Shown in pieces: positions 61,083 through 64,000 of a stretch of DNA of 64,000 nucleotides. The position numbers and the translations under genes are program-made. The notes under the pieces were generated by a model. It saw only the letters and a list, made by a program, of their open reading frames with translations, searched no databases and was not told where the DNA came from. The DNA is from JAAURS01 sp044923475 (GTDB lineage: Bacteria > Cyanobacteriota > Cyanobacteriia > Thermosynechococcales > Thermosynechococcaceae). The stretch covers positions 2,108,001 to 2,172,000 of the forward strand of contig NZ_CP137338.1 in the NCBI RefSeq assembly GCF_044923475.1, given 5' to 3'. Every line of letters starts with the position of its first letter. The first letter of the stretch is position 1.

Positions 61083-61952
61083 CTACGCATTCGGGAGCGG
61101 AATCCGCTCGGTTTCTCCGGGCACCGGATCGAAACGACCCGCTTGCCAGTCGCGTTTGGCTTGCTCGATCCGCTCTGGACGGCTGGAGATAAAATTCCAC
61201 CACTTGTGCCGCTGTCCTACCGATTCTCCACCAACTACAACACAGCGGGCATCGCGATCGGCAGAGATGTGAATGGGTGCTCCTGCGGGCAATATCGCTA
61301 GATGATGTTGCTCCAGGGATAGGTCATCTAGCTGCAAGCCTGACGTCACGCTATAAACAGCCCGTTCGCTATATTCTGCGGGGAGGTCGATGCAGGTGCC
61401 GACTGGCAAGACTAAATCCAGATAGAGCATTGGCGAGAAGGTTTGAACGGGGGATGTGCGTCCGTAGGCAACCCCGGCAATTAAGGTGAGCGTTGCGCCA
61501 TTGTCTTGCCACCGGGGGAGGCTATCGGCAGGATGGTGATGGAACGCGGGTTCGGTTTCTTCGCGATCGTCCGGGAGGGCAACCCAAGTTTGGATGGCAT
61601 GAAGGGTAGAGGCGGTTTCTCGCTCGGGTTGCGGCGATCGCTCGGAATGCACGATCCCGCGTCCCGCTGTCATCCAGTTGACGGCTCCGGGTCGAATTTC
61701 CTGAACCGTGCCCAGGCTATCGCGATGCATGAGCGCCCCTTCGAATAAGTAGGTGACGGTAGCGAGGTTGATATGGGGGTGAGGGCGAACATCGACGCCT
61801 TGATGGGGCGGGAAGGTGGCAGGGCCAAGGTGATCGAAAAAAATAAATGGCCCTACCATAGGGCGATCGCCATGGGGAAGCAGCCGCCGAGCTGTGAATC
61901 CGCCCAGATCTTGCAAATGAGGCGCGAGCTGCTGAATCGTTTTGATAGACAT
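61083..61952 (-). CDS. pirin family protein
   Basis: A 289-residue bicupin. The metal site is visible: PHPHINLATVTYLFEGALMHRDS with two His, then NWMTAGRGIVHSER with the third His. The pirin_C domain spans the second half (FSPMLYLDLVLPVGTCIDLPAEY). Some pirins are quercetin 2,3-dioxygenases, others regulators. ATG 61952. A TetR remnant lies upstream, possibly its former regulator. Confidence 0.9.
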   Translation of the reverse strand: MSIKTIQQLAPHLQDLGGFTARRLLPHGDRPMVGPFIFFDHLGPATFPPHQGVDVRPHPHINLATVTYLFEGALMHRDSLGTVQEIRPGAVNWMTAGRGIVHSERSPQPERETASTLHAIQTWVALPDDREETEPAFHHHPADSLPRWQDNGATLTLIAGVAYGRTSPVQTFSPMLYLDLVLPVGTCIDLPAEYSERAVYSVTSGLQLDDLSLEQHHLAILPAGAPIHISADRDARCVVVGGESVGQRHKWWNFISSRPERIEQAKRDWQAGRFDPVPGETERIPLPNA

Positions 61953-62054
61953 GGTGCGTCCGGCGTAAAGGTCATGGGTGCGCGGCTTCTTGAGCTTGGG
62001 ATTGCCGCTGCGATCGTTCTACCTCCTCGGATTATATGCCAGGATTTTGCAAGC

Positions 62055-62303
62055 TTATGTTCCGTCATAGGCTCGCATCAGCATCGTTGCCGCTTGGCAC
62101 AAATTCACCCGATGGGTTTGATACAACCGCCGCTGCACGAAGGCCCCATCGACCAAAAGCATCAACCCCGCGCTCAGTGCCTCCGCTTGGGCGATGCCGC
62201 TGGCCTTGGTGAGTGCTGCGAGGCGATCGCGCAGTTGCGTTTTATGGGCGATCGCTCTTGGGATAAAAGCTGTCTTGCAGCCAACGTTCCGTACCGCAGC
62301 CAA
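62055..62303 (-). pseudogene. C-terminal remnant of a TetR-family regulator
   Basis: HKTQLRDRLAALTKASGIAQAEALSAGLMLLVDGAFVQRRLYQ matches the ligand-binding end of TetR proteins. No HTH domain is found upstream before the pgm promoter region, and the frame opens only at 62303. The N-terminal half was lost. Confidence 0.7.
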
Positions 62304-62358
62304 CCCGATACTATTAGGAGAGCAGCTTGCCCTTTTGTTGCATCGGAGAACAGCGTAG

Positions 62359-63993
62359 ATGACGATTCAAACGGTTGCGTCCCGTCCGTTTCTGGACCAA
62401 AAGCCCGGTACTTCTGGCTTGCGCAAACAAGTTTCAGTGTTTAAGCAGCCGCATTATCTCGAAAATTTCGTCCAGTCCATTTTTGATAGTATTGGCCCCC
62501 TTTCCGGTCAGACGCTGGTTCTGGGTGGCGATGGACGCTACTTCAATCGCCAAGCCATTCAAATTATCCTCAAAATGGCAGCAGCCAATGGCGTAGGCCG
62601 TATCAAAGTCGGCAAGAGCGGCATTCTCTCCACCCCGGCGGTTTCCTGCGTTATTCGCAAATACAATGCCTTAGGCGGCATCGTGCTCTCTGCCAGCCAC
62701 AACCCCGGCGGGCCGAACGGCGACTTCGGCATTAAATACAACATCAGTAACGGCGGTCCCGCGCCCGAAAAAATCACGGATGCGATTTTTGCCCGCACTC
62801 AGGTCATCGACCGCTACTCGATTTTGTCTGCCTTGGATGTGGACCTAGACCGTCTGGGCGAAACCCAACTGGGCGGCATGACCGTTGAGGTGATCGACGC
62901 AGTGGCAGATTACCAGGCGCTGATGGAGTCTCTATTCGACTTCGACCGGATTCATACTTTGCTCGCCAGCGGTTCGTTTCGGATGTGTATGGACTCGATG
63001 CACGCCGTCACGGGGCCTTACGCCCACGGCATTTTTGAAACGCGCCTGGGGGCAGGGTTGGGCACGGTCCAAAACGGTCAACCCCTGGAAGATTTTGGAG
63101 GCGGGCACCCCGACCCCAACTTAGTGTACGCCCACGATCTCGTGGAGCGCATGTTTGGCATTGACCCCCTTGATTTTGGAGCCGCTTCCGACGGGGATGG
63201 CGATCGCAATATGATTTTGGGCAGCCGCTTTTTTGTGACGCCCAGCGATAGTTTGGCGGTATTGGCCGCCAATGCCACCCTTGCTCCAGGCTACAAAGAC
63301 GGCATTGCAGGCATTGCGCGCTCTATGCCCACCAGCGAAGCGCCCGATCGCGTGGCGGCCAAGTTGGGGATTGACTGCTACGAAACCCCCACGGGTTGGA
63401 AGTTCTTTGGCAACCTCATGGATGCGGGGAAAGTCACCCTCTGCGGCGAAGAAAGCTTTGGGACGGGGTCCAACCACATCCGCGAAAAAGACGGCCTTTG
63501 GGCTGTTCTGTTTTGGCTCAATATTCTGGCCGTCAAACAGCAGTCCGTCGAGCAAATCATGCGGGCGCACTGGCAAACCTACGGGCGCAACTACTACTCC
63601 CGCCACGACTATGAAGGCGTAGAGAGCGATCGCGCTAACACCCTCATTACCCAACTTCGAGGGGCCACGTCCAGCCTCAAGGGCAAAAAATTTGGCAGTC
63701 GCGAAGTCGCCTACAGCGATGATTTCAGCTACACCGACCCCATTGACGGCAGCGTGAGTACAAAACAGGGCGTCCGCATCGGCTTTACCGACGGGGCGCG
63801 GATTGTCTACCGACTCTCCGGCACGGGAACCCAAGGTGCAACCCTGCGGCTGTATGTGGAATCCTACGAAGCCGATGTTGCAAAGCACGCTCAGGACCCG
63901 CAGGATGCGCTGGGGGATTTAATTGCGATCGCCGATGAGGTTGCCAAGATTCACGCCCTCACGCAGATGGAAAAACCAACAGTTATTACCTAA
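62359..63993 (+). CDS. pgm: phosphoglucomutase (alpha-D-glucose phosphate-specific)
   Basis: A complete 544-residue enzyme that interconverts glucose 1- and 6-phosphate, linking glycogen to central metabolism. The phosphoserine loop is SASHNPGG (Ser113), the metal loop is DGDGDRN, the sugar-binding segment CGEESFGTGSNHIREKDG is intact, and the C-terminal phosphate loop is RLSGTGTQGATLRLY. Start ATG 62359, length normal for the bacterial/eukaryotic-type PGM. No operon partner follows before the window end. Confidence 0.95.
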   Translation: MTIQTVASRPFLDQKPGTSGLRKQVSVFKQPHYLENFVQSIFDSIGPLSGQTLVLGGDGRYFNRQAIQIILKMAAANGVGRIKVGKSGILSTPAVSCVIRKYNALGGIVLSASHNPGGPNGDFGIKYNISNGGPAPEKITDAIFARTQVIDRYSILSALDVDLDRLGETQLGGMTVEVIDAVADYQALMESLFDFDRIHTLLASGSFRMCMDSMHAVTGPYAHGIFETRLGAGLGTVQNGQPLEDFGGGHPDPNLVYAHDLVERMFGIDPLDFGAASDGDGDRNMILGSRFFVTPSDSLAVLAANATLAPGYKDGIAGIARSMPTSEAPDRVAAKLGIDCYETPTGWKFFGNLMDAGKVTLCGEESFGTGSNHIREKDGLWAVLFWLNILAVKQQSVEQIMRAHWQTYGRNYYSRHDYEGVESDRANTLITQLRGATSSLKGKKFGSREVAYSDDFSYTDPIDGSVSTKQGVRIGFTDGARIVYRLSGTGTQGATLRLYVESYEADVAKHAQDPQDALGDLIAIADEVAKIHALTQMEKPTVIT

Positions 63994-64000
63994 GCTAATT

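Overview
The window is cyanobacterial chromosomal DNA. The HIP1 octamer GCGATCGC recurs throughout on both strands. The gene content also fits: Uma2 endonucleases, a PatA-type regulator with a CheA/MCP cluster, DUF1822, a CHAT/STAND/WD40 giant protein, a CIA30 protein and cyanobacterial-style RadC. Nothing here fixes the genus. No rRNA, tRNA or CRISPR array was seen.

Layout. 0-5.5 kb: an edge-truncated Mrr-like nuclease, a truncated Ada-type regulator, a PLP decarboxylase fused to two ACT domains, a PiT phosphate transporter and a CIA30 protein. 5.7-13 kb: an electrophile/xenobiotic block (TetR with an FAD monooxygenase; a thioredoxin-OYE-GST run opposite a MarR gene; an FMN reductase; a MerR/TipA regulator), with readable operators. 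13-22 kb: a dense set of DGPF (YciI-like), VOC/PhnB, DUF1428 and DUF1579 small proteins, plus an ECF sigma factor of the TPR-tailed ECF42 type. Three promoters with the same TGTCGA-N17-CGACTA pattern and a duplicated 40-bp palindromic element support one regulon. Several small genes in it are decayed.

22.7-33.5 kb: a co-oriented accessory cluster and the most interesting part. A sigma-like regulator, a DUF1822 protein and a 1794-residue CHAT protease-nSTAND NTPase-WD40 protein with a PDZ domain inside its propeller form one operon. Downstream lie two paralogous zinc-ribbon/membrane/beta-domain proteins, a small unknown and a secreted protein whose C-terminus resembles a polymorphic-toxin domain. 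Six copies of a leader motif around ACATAAATC sit in front of these units, including the sigma-like gene itself. I infer one conflict or stress-response regulon.

33.6-42.1 kb: a chemotaxis-type module (double-Hpt CheA hybrid, GAF-MCP, a phosphate-binding-like protein and a divergent PatA regulator). 42-48.6 kb: mainly housekeeping (PyrF, HEAT repeats, GH57, a trypsin/TPR protein). 48.6-57.6 kb: a toxin-antitoxin/defence island (an XRE remnant, Phd-VapC-HigA-like, GIY-YIG, a zeta-like kinase with an overlapping 57-residue partner, HigB with a HigA-ImmA/IrrE fusion, and a HEPN-type STM4504/CBY_0614 protein). 57.6-64 kb: an SDR remnant, a LysR/NmrA/monooxygenase/SDR locus, pirin, a TetR remnant and phosphoglucomutase. 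Three MITE-like inverted-repeat elements are scattered in the window.
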